Shown here one piece after another: positions 11,101-21,083 of a stretch of DNA of 64,000 nucleotides; within the stretch, counting starts at the first letter, position 1, and each line of letters opens with the position of its first letter. A program made the translations under genes and the position numbers. This DNA is from Hysterangium stoloniferum (Eukaryota > Basidiomycota > Agaricomycetes > Hysterangiales > Hysterangiaceae). The stretch is from the NCBI GenBank assembly GCA_015178975.1, contig WHVD01000022.1, forward strand, positions 1 to 64,000. The letters run 5' to 3'. The notes under the pieces were generated by a model, which was not told where the DNA came from, did not search any database, and saw nothing but the letters and a program-made list of their open reading frames with translations.

Positions 11101-11887
11101 TGGGGCGGAAGCCGGTCAGCTTTTCGCTTGCTAAAAACATCCATGAAGTCATGATATTTCTCCAGGATGCCTTCTAGGTCAGCAGCTTGCTCAGATTCAG
11201 ATACTGGGGTTGAAAAGCATCCAGTTGCTTCATCAATTTTTAAGTTGATAGTGAACGCCTGGGACCTGTCCATTTTTGAAGCCCTAATAAAAGCTGCAGC
11301 ATTAATCAGAGAAATAGACAGAGGTGCCGTGGGTTCCGGGGAAGCGATGGGTGCCGTAGGGATCACAGGAGTCCTCAAGACTGCAGGTGCCAGGAAGGCC
11401 ATGGGTGCCATGGAGGCCGAGACAGGCACAGTTTCCTCAGCTGCCACGGGGGTCTGGAATGTTATACTGTTAGCTATCCAGTCAATCAACGGATTGTAGC
11501 AGGTAAGCCAGTTGTGTCCTAGGACCACCGAGCAACTTGAATCTAACTGGCTCACATAGAAAGTGACCAATTGAGATGTTCCACAAGGGAAACAGATGGA
11601 TAAATCACAAGCTTGGGTGACAACCGAATTACTTGTGCCATTGAAGAGGCAGAGACTGATGGGATTTATCAGATAAGTTGACAAAGAATTTTTTGTGTGA
11701 ATTTTGTATCTAAAAAACAATGAGTGGAGCCTGAATCTATAAGAGCTGAAAAAACGAATTTTGGAATCATATTAGACATAAGTTTAACAAAAAAAGAATC
11801 AGAATGTGAAAGAGTGGATGTGTTGAGATGAGTAAACTCTTGAATGCGTGGAGAGGCAACGCAACCCCCAACCTGCGTGGAGTCCAC
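8177..11887 (-). pseudogene. Pol polyprotein of chromovirus copy A
   Basis: Domains in order on the minus strand: aspartic protease (A-L-I-D-S-G-S-T, about 11735), reverse transcriptase with Y-L-D-D catalytic box (about 10590), RNase H (E-M-D-T-S near 10150, then T-D-H-K-N), integrase zinc region with C-x2-C, integrase core D, S-D-R-G-S-E-F and E in P-E-G-D-G-Q-T-E-R (DDE intact), and a C-terminal chromodomain (V-K-W-A-G-Y-E-G-T-D-E-E-T-S-W, about 8230-8310). Frameshifts occur near 11690, 9350 and 9085, and a TGA separates integrase and chromodomain at about 8339. The chromodomain places it among chromoviruses, which target methylated-histone chromatin. It makes the enzymes for copying and insertion; this copy cannot encode a full protein. 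Confidence 0.9.
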
Positions 11888-11895
11888 GGGGTTGC

Positions 11896-13817
11896 TTACT
11901 CTTTTTTCGAGTCAGAAGTCGGTTTGTCCTTCAATGGGGTTTCCGTGGAGGCCTTGGCTGTTTGACCCTTAGAAGAGTTTGATTTTGCCAGCGGACATTC
12001 CGGGACTTGACGACTGGGTTTTCCACACAAGAGACAGAGGTTATTGTCCATACAATGTTGTCTTTCCTGTGGGGTCAATTTGCCATCGGGTCTGAGTTTG
12101 TCTGAGAGGTTGGGTTTTCCGGCTTGCTTGCTGGACTGTTGACCCTTGTTATTGTCCTTGTTGTTATTGTTGTTGTTGTTGTTAGAAGACTTTTTATCGT
12201 TCTTCTTATCGGATTGCATGGAGTTTTGGTTGCTGGTTGATGAATTATTGTTGTTGGTTTTATTGGCCGTGGACTTGTTCACTTTGTCTGCAGAGGTCTC
12301 GCTGTGAGAGGTATGGTGAAATATACTCAGGAAATATAGTTGGAGGAGCCCATACTATATTCCCTTTATTATTTCTACTTTCTCTCTATTTTATTATACA
12401 CTCATAATTAGTTCAACGACTTATGTATGCGGTACATCGACTCTTGTGGGCACATACATGCCAGACTTATGTATGTATTCTAGCACCCATAGTTAAAACT
12501 CAGACGCTTTTTACCCCGCAACCATGACTTACCCAAGACACCAGTTGTGTCCTGTAAGTTGTGATTGGGGTATCGTCTTGACCGTCACAGACGGGCTTTA
12601 ACTATCCACGCAATCCAAGTTTCGAACTGTACCAGTCGAAACTCCATCTTTATCTCAATCCGCGTGGACTACATCCGTGCTACTCTGTCACTTGGCTCTC
12701 TCGTTACTTTATCTTACACTCGAGTAGTTATCTAGAATCGTACTTAACAGTTGATTCTCTTTATTCGTTCTAGCTCTCTATTTTACTTTAGATAGCTACT
12801 TCATTTAACCGTATTGAACTAGGTAGTCAATACACGTTCAGCCTGTATTAGACTTAGACAGTCAATATGTCTCAGTGTCATACCTAAACGGTTGATATTC
12901 TTCATATATAGAATGGTTAGAACTTTCACCACTCTTCACACTTGCGGGCAGCTTCCGTGCGATGTTCCCAATAACGTGCATCTGCGCTTTGAGCTTTGAG
13001 GTGCATACGGGACAGGGTTTTTGGCTTGCCATCTTCTCCTTTCGACTTTATCTTTAAGGCGGGACGGCAGACTGGCATAGAATTGGTGGTGGAGAGTGGG
13101 ATAGCCCCACTGACAATGAGCTGCAAGATTATTGAATTGGACGATATAGTCCGTGATGTGCTGCGTGTCCTTCATACGAAGATTTGTGAGACTGTTCTCG
13201 GCTTCTCCTGTCGGGTCATATGGGCCAAAGTTGGTTTCAAGCTCCTCAACAAAAGCATCCCAATTTTCGAGCCAAAGCGGCTCTTCCTTGGAGATTCCAC
13301 TAAAAGCTGGTTCGAACCATTTCAACGTGGAACCCGACAAGTATGAAAGTGCGTAGTTGACTTTTTGGGAGTCCGTGGAGAATGCAGTGGATCGATCGTG
13401 GAAATTGAAGTGACATTGCATGAGGAAAGTAGAGAGTTTGTTTGGGTTGGAACCCGTGAAGGGTTCCGGAGCATTGACTTTTGACCATGGAGGTTCTTGT
13501 TCCTTTTTCTTTTGTTCTTCGAGCAGGTGTGTCATAAATGTATCTATAGTACCTGTTAAAAATTCAGAAGTAGGATCCCCCAAGTGCAGTCATTGACTAG
13601 GCGGAGGATTTTCAACACCTTTGCCCTTGTCAGGGGCCACAGATTCATCCTCATGCTCAGATTCGTCCTGGTTTTCTGGGACTTCTTCGATACGGGCTTC
13701 TTCCATGGGTTCTGACTGGTTCGCAAGCCTCTGACTGGTATACAAAGTTAACAGGGAATGAAGAGTTGACGGTCCAGGTAATGATGCCTGTGCATTTGCT
13801 TTCTTTCTTGGTGGCAT
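11896..13817 (-). pseudogene. Gag of chromovirus copy A, split by a solo LTR
   Basis: The start is the ATG ending at 13817 (M-P-P-R-K-K), about 37 nt inside the LTR. An acidic N-terminal part ends at a TGA at 13590, in a CpG-decay context. The capsid follows at 12936-13583 (P-E-P-F-T-G-S-N-P, then L-K-W-F-E-P, typical Retrotrans_gag), with a frameshift near 13000. Solo LTR-C sits at 12303-12940. The remainder has a poly-Asn run and a knuckle C-x2-C-x4-R-x4-C, where copy B has the normal His. At the end, six A residues precede a stop and the protease frame follows in -1; copy B has five A residues there. Confidence 0.85.
12303..12940 (+). repeat. Solo LTR, family C, 638 bp, TSD CTYGC
   Basis: TGTGAGAGGT...CTCTTCACA, flanked by CTCGC (12298-12302) and CTTGC (12941-12945); the mismatch is CpG to TpG. 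Removing it rejoins the gag reading seen in copy B (GAGGTCTCTTG...). Other copies: 21084-21677, 23994-24633, 28824-29459. Confidence 0.9.
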
Positions 13818-13840
13818 ATTGAAAACAATCTGCGAGTTTT

Positions 13841-13851
13841 AGTCAGAAAAT
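13841..13851 (-). promoter_or_regulatory. Candidate self-priming primer-binding site, copy A
   Basis: On the element strand the sequence 2 nt after the 5' LTR is ATTTTCTGACT. It is the exact complement of AGTCAGAAAAT, found inside the LTR about 30 nt downstream of the TATATAG box, where transcription should begin. Tf1/sushi-type Gypsy elements prime this way with an 11-nt match. No TGG tRNA-type site is visible at this junction. Confidence 0.6.
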
Positions 13852-13853
13852 AC

Positions 13854-14671
13854 TGCTAGGATACATACAGGGTGGGTTTCTGGAGAAACCTGCAGGATAT
13901 CTGGTAGGACTTGGCTTCAGCTTATAGGCTGCACCCTCGCTAGATCGTGTTGTCCAATTTCAGACGGATGGATGGGAATCCCGGGGAGTCCGGGTGGGGG
14001 TCGTGGATCGAGGGGTCGTAGGTCGGAGGTTGTGGGTCGTGAGTCGAGATTGGTGAGAGAGATAGATGCACCGGAGCCCATGGGCTCTGACTAGTGCGAG
14101 CGGTGTGATTCAAGTAGGGTTTTAGAGCAAAAAATGTATTAGATTACTGGGGGGGAATCTAAGCCGATTTTCTGACTGGATTGTATGTACAACATCTGCC
14201 AGTTTGAATAGACTGTGGAGTGAATGTCATACTGAATCCAGTAATAATGAAATGAAATGAGCAAAACATAAAATGGGAATAGTAAACACCAAGTTTGGTG
14301 TTAGGAATGGGATGGAATGGAGCGGAGTCCAAATAGTGACAAATCATAAACCATAATGGGAAATGGAGTGGGAGCGGAGTCTGAATCGTGACAGGTCATT
14401 TGACTAAAATGGGAACGGGGTTCTGTTAGAGAGGTGACAGGTTTTCTGAGCGAGGTCCAGTGACTGATGTGTGGGATGAGGTCGGAAATAGACAGAGATG
14501 GAGTCCGGTGAGTATTCTGGTGACTGAAAACACAATGTAATGAAGTCGAACGTAGATGAGTCTGATGTACGGAGTCCGGTGGTAATTCTGGTAGGCTGAT
14601 AATGGGTGCGTATAGGGTGTGGGTGTGTATAAGTTAGTGCCTGCAGTCCAGCAGGATTTCTGGTCGTAATA
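13854..14671 (-). repeat. 5' LTR of chromovirus copy A (family A), 818 bp
   Basis: Family A begins TGTTATGACC and ends CTAACA; here both ends are decayed (TATTACGACC, CTAGCA). It contains the near-palindrome ACACCAAACTTGGTGT, a degraded TATA region near 14205, the 11-nt R motif at 14167-14177 and the TATAAGCTGAAGCCAAGTCC box. It abuts Tc1 transposase sequence at 14672. Confidence 0.85.
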
Positions 14672-15515
14672 CTCTATGGGGTTTAGATCTGGAGACTGTG
14701 ATGGCCACTTCATCACATTGTAGCTATGGTCATCAAACCACTTTCGAGCTAGTTTGCTGGTATGCTTTGGATCATTATCCTGCTGGAAGATGATATCAGA
14801 TGGAGTTTTCTTGTAAAACTCAAGGGATTGCTGAAGTTCATCCTCCAAGATAAAGCAGTAAAGCTGTGAATCCATCTTCCCTTCAATCCTAGTGGCATAT
14901 TCAATGCCTTCCCCAAAGCATGCAACCCCACATCATCACACTACCACCACCAAACTTCAATGTTCCCTCCATCTGCCTATCAGTCAACCCCTCCCTCACC
15001 TTTTTCCATACCCACTTCCTTCCATCTGACCCAAGATGATTGATTTTGGTCTCATCAGAGAATACAACTCTCTTCCAGTCCTCCAGAGTGTACTCCTGAT
15101 GTCTCTCTGCCCACTGTAGCCTCTCCCTCCTGTGAGATTGTCACAGAAAAGGGCACTTCTTCTTCACCACAGGCCTTAGGCCAGCTTTGCATAAGGCACA
15201 ATGAACAGTTTGGGAGGAGAGGGATTGATTTGTGACATCCTGAAGAGACTTGGTAACTTGCACTGCATTATCAGCTTTCTGCCTGCAAATGAGATGCTTA
15301 GCATAGCTGATATTGGCAGATGTAAGTTTAGTTGGACGACCACCAGAGGACTTGGGAGCCTCAGGACAGTATTCAGAGTGTATTTTTGAGATAGTTCCAA
15401 TGCTAACACCAGTGGTCTGATGAATAGAGTGCTCAGAGACATTAGAGAGGAGCAGAGTAATGATGTGTGTACGAATAGTAGGGGGAACAGTGCGCATGGT
15501 GAACTGTGGGGACAA
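14672..15515 (-). pseudogene. Tc1-like transposase, N-terminal and central part
   Basis: The minus-strand start is at 15515 (or the internal ATG about 15 nt later). The first part is a helix-turn-helix region (S-I-H-Q-T-T-G-V-S-I-G-T-I-S-K-I-H) with a G-R-P-T-K-L AT-hook-like motif, then the second HTH ending V-V-K-K-K at about 15150. After a stop and frameshifts come F-S-D-E-T-K-I-N (first catalytic Asp, about 15055) and D-N-D-P-K-H-T (second Asp, about 14765). The frame ends at the chromovirus LTR, and the third catalytic block is at 5587-5859. It is not functional. Confidence 0.85.
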
Positions 15516-15656
15516 GCATGTTAAAAGGCCTTGTATATATACTTGAATATGAACAAATCATGTGACCTTTGGGTTTAAGGTTCAGGTTTTAGGTTGTGGA
15601 AGTAAAGTCATGTGATCATGAATATTTCTAGACCACTTCTTTCCTCTCTGAATCTT

Positions 15657-15866
15657 GGCAACAAAACCGTTTGGATGTACAAGCTGCATTCATGGTATTA
15701 TTGCATGGCCATAAATGGACATATGACATCATGGTTATGTAATCAACGTTTTGTGATATTAGAGCATCTATCATAATTTATTCAGAATTTGTAGAATTTA
15801 TTTTGGGCTAATGCTAAAGGATCTTTTCAAAACAAAGAAACATCCGAATGGTTTTGTTGCCTACTG
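15657..15866 (-). repeat. Right terminal inverted repeat of the Tc1 element, 210 bp
   Basis: GGCAACAAAACCGTTTGGATG at the inner end and its inverse CATCCGAATGGTTTTGTTGCC at the outer end, followed by TACTG|TA. The middle matches the inverse of 4540-4690. Confidence 0.8.
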
Positions 15867-15991
15867 TACACTCATTCGGGTGTCCATATTTCGAGCTGAC
15901 AGAACACATACAGAAAGATGTAGATTCCGGAGTTCCCGTGGGAGTTCTGGGAATTGAGTGTGCAAACAGACGAGAGAGTAGAGACTGGAGC

Positions 15992-16953
15992 TGTTATGAC
16001 CGGAATTCCTGCTGGACTCTGGGCACTAACTTATACGCACCCACACTCTATATGCACCAATTGTCAGTTTACCAGATTTCCTGCCGGACTCCGTACATCA
16101 GACTTGTCTACGTTCAACTTTGTTACATTGTGTATCATTCACCGCAATACCCACCAGACTCCATCTCTGTCTATGTCCGACCTCATCCTGCATGTCAGTC
16201 ACTGGACCCTGCTCGGAAAACCCATCATCCCTCTAACAGAGCCCCATTCCCGTTTTAGTCAAATGACCTGTCACAATTCGGACTCTGCTCCTGCTCTGTT
16301 TCCCATTATGGTTTATGATTTGTCACAATTCAGACTCCACTCTGTTCCGTCCCATTCCTAGCACCAAATTTGGTGTTTACTATTCTCGTTTTATGTTTTG
16401 CTAGTTTCATTTCATTATTACTGGATTTGGTATGTCATTCATTCCACGGTCTATATAGTCTGGCAGATGTTGTACATACAATCCAGTCAGAAAATCGGCT
16501 TAGATTCCCCCCAGTAATCTAATACATTTTCCACTCTAAACTCCTACTTGAATTACACTGCTCACACTAGTCAGAGCCCACAGGCTCTGGCACATCTACA
16601 TATCTCTCTTATGTTCGATGTTGATGTTATAGCGAAAATGGATGAAGTTTATTTACGATGACTAAGCTACTGTAAAGTATGAAATAGCCGAGCGTTGAGA
16701 TAAAATGCATCAACGGCTTGCAATACAATGTACTCTAACATCTTATTTATCTCAACTCCTGACCTCTCAACCCATGACCTCCGACCTACGACCCCCCGAC
16801 CTATGAACCCTGCCCATACTCCCCGGGATTCCCATCTGCCTGTCTGAAATTGGACAACATGATCTCGTGAGGGTGCAGCCTATAAGCTGAAGCCAAGTCC
16901 TACCAGATATCCTGCAGGTTTCTCTGGAAACCCACCATGTACCTACCCTAACA
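15992..16953 (+). repeat. Solo LTR, family A, 962 bp, TSD GGAGC
   Basis: TGTTATGACC...CCCTAACA with perfect GGAGC at 15987-15991 and 16954-16958. It is longer than its sisters because of about 130 extra bp near 16605-16740, which share a 22-nt word (20 of 22) with the host intergenic region at about 63455. Confidence 0.9.
16452..16486 (+). promoter_or_regulatory. Core promoter of LTR family A (TATA box to predicted start)
   Basis: TATATAG at 16452-16458 is followed after about 29 nt by AATCCAGTCAG, the presumed first transcribed bases. The spacing fits a TATA promoter. Family D has the same layout (TATATAAG near 47560, then AATCCAGTTTG near 47590). The start site is inferred from spacing and from complementarity with the primer-binding site. 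Confidence 0.55.
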
Positions 16954-17441
16954 GGAGCAGAGACTGGATCAGGGGTGTAACTTGTTTGAGATTGAAACTG
17001 GATTCTAAGTACATGAATATAGCAGACTTATATAGACTTTGAAATGTAATAATACCAAATCCGGTATTAATGAGAGGCAGAACTATTAGACATAAAATGA
17101 AACAAGTAAATACCAAACTAGGTATTAGGGATGGAATGGAATGGGAGCAGAGAATGAATCATGACAGGTCATTAGACCATAATGGGAATGGGGCTCTGTT
17201 AGAGCAGTTCCAGGGAGTCCGGTCAGGGTCCAGTGACTGGTCCATGAGATACAGAGTGTCGGGTGTATATAGGGTGCAGTTTGGAGTCCAGTGGAGTCTG
17301 ACGACTGGTACATGAGACACAGAGGGTTAGGTGCAGACAGGTGTGTATACATCTGAAGTATAAAACATGAGAAGGGTTTTTTGAGGCACTGTACTAGTGT
17401 GATGTTAGCAGTGGGTGACTGTGCATCCATCTTTGGAGTTG

Positions 17442-19226
17442 TGTGAGGTATCAGTATTATCTCATGAAATTCTCTTAATTTTCTTTGAATTAATTAGTAT
17501 TTTTTTTTAATTTATTGTATTTTTATTATATTTTTATTGTGAAATCTAAGGCCTAGTTCCTTTTAACTTTGCATAATAATAGCTTATAGCTCATATAATA
17601 CTATTATATCTTATTTAATTTATTATAATTTTTTAACTAATTATTTATCTTTTATTTACTTAGTTATTGCTTCCCGGCACATTGCCTTGCTCCTATGTGT
17701 GCATTTTTGGTGTCATGTGACCTGTTACTTAAGCCAACTTCAAACGCTTGAGTCACTGGCATTTGCTTCCATCCTGGATCTTGGCCTCTGAACCTTCAAG
17801 TTCAAGCTTAGATTGCAACCCTTGTCTCAGACATGGGAGTCATAGGTGTTAAGTGCCGTGTCGGGAACTTATTCTGGAACTATCAGAAAGTCACCGGAAA
17901 GTCGGGAACTGTCAGATAGGGTCAGGGCGTTGGCTTCAGCTTATGTGCTGCACCTCTACACAAACGCTCAAAGTCCTTAATTTCAGAGGTGAGACTTACA
18001 ATGGAAGATACAGATATTCAGAGTTCCGAAGAGTTCCGAATATCGAGCGTACAGAAAGACGGAAGAAGGAATAAGAAACTAAGTCAATATCAGATCTAAG
18101 GTAAAGTACAAATTCGCGGCAACTAATATAAGTCTTCTCGTTATTGTACTACAAACTGAGACCATAATAAGATGGAAACGGAAGTCTTCTTAAAACGGAA
18201 ATACAATAAGACATATTGGGGAGACAATATTCTGAAATGGGAATATAATAGACAAACGAGTGAATACTTGTCAACAGACAAATTACCAAATGCGGAACAA
18301 GGGAAGAATGCGGAAGATATGGTAACTATGATGTTCCGTAGTCGGAGATCGGGAGTTGGATATTGAAACATCTGGGAATGGGTCGTAACAATAGGATAGA
18401 AAAAGGTAATAAATAGTTAAACATGATATCATTACTGACTCAGTAATGATATCATAAAATAATTAAATAGTTAAATAATTAGTTATTCAAATGTATGTAT
18501 GTATGTAAGGAGGGCTGGAAATCCACAATAAAAAATCCACAATAAAATAACTTGTCACACACATATTTTACAGCACAGCTCAGAAGTGTATTTCATCATT
18601 CTAAGGACAATAATAGCCTTAGTCTGATATACTAACTACAAGCACCTACACTTGCAGAATCTTGAACTCTTTGTCAGCACTCTTGAACTTACATAGCTAA
18701 TCATCTAAGTTCCCCCAGCCTCACAGCTACCCCATAGGCTTATTAAATACATAATAAACCTAATAAGTATCCTTACTGAAATCCCTGCCAACACTTAGAT
18801 TATTCAAGGCCCATACCTAAGTTTGTTGAATTAATCAAGTACAAGCACTCAATTAATCCGATACAAATTATTGTCTCTGTTAATAAATTATTTAACACCT
18901 TGTTAAATATCTATTAATAGTTACAAATAAGCATACAAGAAAGTGAAGCCTTATATCAAGTCTCTGCCAAGGTACTGTACATATACTCAGCTTCCAGCCC
19001 TTATTCTCAAGGAATGGTTGATTATTTGCTAAAAGAGTTACACATTGTTCTTTTGAACCATTCAATAATCAAAATAAGCATTGATTTTAGTTGTTTAAGC
19101 TTAATAGTGCAACTAATTAATCTATCAGTATTTAAATTACTGGACCTTTGCTTGTTTTATTGTTGAAGCTTTGTGACACTATAGCATATATTGAGCTATC
19201 TGAGAGAAACCCCTAAATACATTACA
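17442..19226 (+). repeat. Divergent LTR related to family B, split by LTR-G
   Basis: Begins TGTGAGGTATCAG and ends AAATACATTACA. Interior blocks match family B, for example the CCTTTTAACTT segment and the stretch with AATAGCCTTAGTCTGATAT. The flanks AGTTG and CCTCC do not match, so this may be a recombination junction between the family D LTR and the Gypsy-2 remnant. Confidence 0.65.
17847..18390 (-). repeat. Solo LTR, family G, 544 bp, TSD ATAGG
   Basis: TGTTAAGTGCC...GGTCGTAACA with perfect ATAGG at 17842-17846 and 18391-18395. Its interior resembles part of LTR family H (44294-45157). It contains a variant of the TATAAGCTGAAGCC box near 17928-17950. Confidence 0.85.
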
Positions 19227-21083
19227 CCTCCCCAGCTAATAGGATGCTCATTTATGAACAGATGGACACCTGGTTTCAACAGGGAGTTATTGAACCCTCC
19301 AAGAGCCCTTGGGGAGCCCCAGCATTGGTTGTTGTTATGACTGGAATTCCCGTCAGACTCCGGGCACTAACTTATACGCACCTGCACCCTATATGCACCA
19401 ATTGTCAGTGTACCGGAATTCCTGCCGAACTCTGTACATCAGACTTGTCCACGTTCAACTTCATTATGTCATGTATGTATCAGTCACCGGAATACCCACT
19501 GGACTCCATCCCTGTCTATGTCTGACCTCATCCCATGCATCAGCCACCGGATCCTGCTTGGAAAACCCATCATCCCTCTAACTGAGCCCCATTCCCATTT
19601 TAGTCAAATGACCTGTCACAATTTGGACTCCGCTCCGTCCCGTTCCATTCCTAACACCAAATTTGGTGTTTACTTATCCCGTTTTATGTTTTGCTAGTCT
19701 CATTTCATTATTACTGGATTTGGTATGTTATACATACATTCCACAGTCTATATAGTCTGGCAGATGTTGTACATACAATCCAGTCAGAAAATCAGCTTAG
19801 ATTCTCCCCAGTAATCTAGTACATTTTCCGCTCTAAACTCCTCTTTGAATTACACTGCTCTCGCTAGTCGGAGCCCACGGGCTCTGATGCATCTATCACT
19901 CAACCTCCGACTTATTTATCTCGACTCCCCAACCTCTCAACCCACGACCCCTTGACCCATGACCCCTTGACCCATGACTCCTCAACCCACGAACTCCACC
20001 CGGACTCCCCGGGACTCCTGTCTGTTTGAAATTGGACAACATGATCTCGCGAGGGCACAGCCTATAAGCTGAAGCCAAGTCCTACCAGATTTCCTGCAGG
20101 TTTCTCCAGAAACCCTCTGTGTACACACCCTTAACAGTTGTTTATCATAATGGAAAACCCTGAGTAGTGACTGAGTATCAGAAACTGAACAATCTCACTA
20201 TCCCTGATGAATTCCCATTACTGCATCAATCAGAGATAATGCAAGCTCTATCCAGATCCAACATTTTGTCCTCCTTCGATGCATTAGCAGGTTTCACTCA
20301 ACTCAAAATGCTACAGGAAGATAAGCCAAAGATGGCCTTCAAATCCCATAGAGGACTGTGGCAATTCAAGAGGATGCTTTCGGATTGAGGAATGGACCCT
20401 CCATTTTTCAGAGAGTCATGCAAGCTGTATTGGCACCCTATCTTTGCATTTTCTACCTGGTCTACATAGATGACATTGTGATCTTTTCTAAGACATGGGA
20501 TGATCATCTGGAGCATTTAGACCAGGTTTTGCAAGCCATAATTGCAGCCAGAATCACCCTTTCCCCCAAAAAATGCTATGTTGGGTACAACTCCATCCTG
20601 TTGCTTGGACACAAGGTATCAAGGCTCAGTTTTTCAACTGATCAAGAGAAAGTCACAGCAATATTAGAACTCACCCCACCCACCAAAATAGGGGAACTTC
20701 AATGCTTTCTTGGCATGGTCTTATACTTTTCAGCTTACATACCATTTTACTCTTGGACAGTTTCCCTGCTGTTCGGTCTTTTGAAGAAGGGAACCCATTG
20801 GACCTGGATTCCAAACATGCTAGAGCATTTGAGAACATTAAGATCACATTGGGCTCCACCCCAGTTCTGGGACACCCCATCAGTGGGATGCCTTATTGTC
20901 TTTATACAGATGTCTCTGACTTCACCTTGGGATGCTGCCTACAACAGGTACAGAAATTGACACTATGAGATCTGAAAGATACCAAAATTTATGCTCAAGT
21001 GAAATCCACCTTCAAACAATTGTGAGACATACCCATCTTCATTTCTTGTTACAAAACCAAAGAACCAGAATTTGTTTGGACAG
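19227..21083 (+). pseudogene. Gypsy-2 reverse transcriptase-RNase H remnant
   Basis: The plus strand reads an RT N-terminal block (Q-G-V-I-E-P-S-K-S-P-W-G-A-P) up to 19327. After a solo LTR it resumes at 20137 with P-D-E-F-P-L-L-H and S-S-F-D-A-L-A-G-F-T-Q, then a frameshift into F-G-L-R-N-G-P and the catalytic Y-I-D-D-I-V-I-F (about 20465), then RNase H Y-T-D-V-S-D-F near 20908. It ends at LTR-C. The same family is present at 23264-27298. It lacks gag, protease and integrase here. Confidence 0.8.
19333..20136 (+). repeat. Solo LTR, family A, 804 bp, TSD GTTGT
   Basis: TGTTATGACT...CTTAACA with perfect GTTGT at 19328-19332 and 20137-20141, inserted within RT codons of Gypsy-2. It contains the intact palindrome ACACCAAATTTGGTGT near 19651, the TATATAG box and the AGTCAGAAAAT motif. 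Confidence 0.9.

Larger units (their letters stand above)
5858..14671 (-). mobile_element. Chromovirus (Ty3/Gypsy) copy A with antisense gene; left LTR missing
   Basis: Order on the minus strand: LTR family A (13854-14671), self-priming site, gag (13817 to 11896), protease-RT-RNase H-integrase-chromodomain (11887 to 8177), then a convergent plus-strand gene (5862-7984). The element stops abruptly at 5858 against Tc1 sequence, where copy B (35618-45924) has about 200 bp more and a 3' LTR. Internal damage: solo LTR-C in gag, solo LTR-B in the antisense gene, several frameshifts. Confidence 0.85.
4518..15866 (-). mobile_element. Tc1/mariner-like DNA transposon with nested insertions
   Basis: The outer ends are TA|CAGTAGGCAACAAAAC at 4518 and its inverse at 15866|TA. 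The flanks on both sides are family D LTR sequence that joins correctly at a single TA, as expected for Tc1/mariner insertion. The transposase is on the minus strand in two pieces: N-terminal and central part at 14672-15515, C-terminal part at 5587-5859. Removing the inserted material (LTR family F plus a hairpin MITE at 4694-5522, chromovirus copy A at 5858-14671) would leave an element of roughly 1.7 kb, a normal Tc1 size. Confidence 0.8.
15869..17441 (-). repeat. LTR family D, right part, with nested LTR-A
   Basis: Continues the LTR from 4291-4517 after the Tc1 element. Sequence at 15870-15990 and 16954-17060 matches the inverse of 48480-48600 and 47530-47600 in the intact copy. It carries only one unit of the 17-bp motif (about 16976-16998) that is expanded 52-fold at 47596-48474. 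Two imperfect palindromes (AATACCAAATCCGGTATT type) lie near 17053-17130. The right end is unclear and may be truncated by the LTR-B copy at 17442. Confidence 0.65.
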
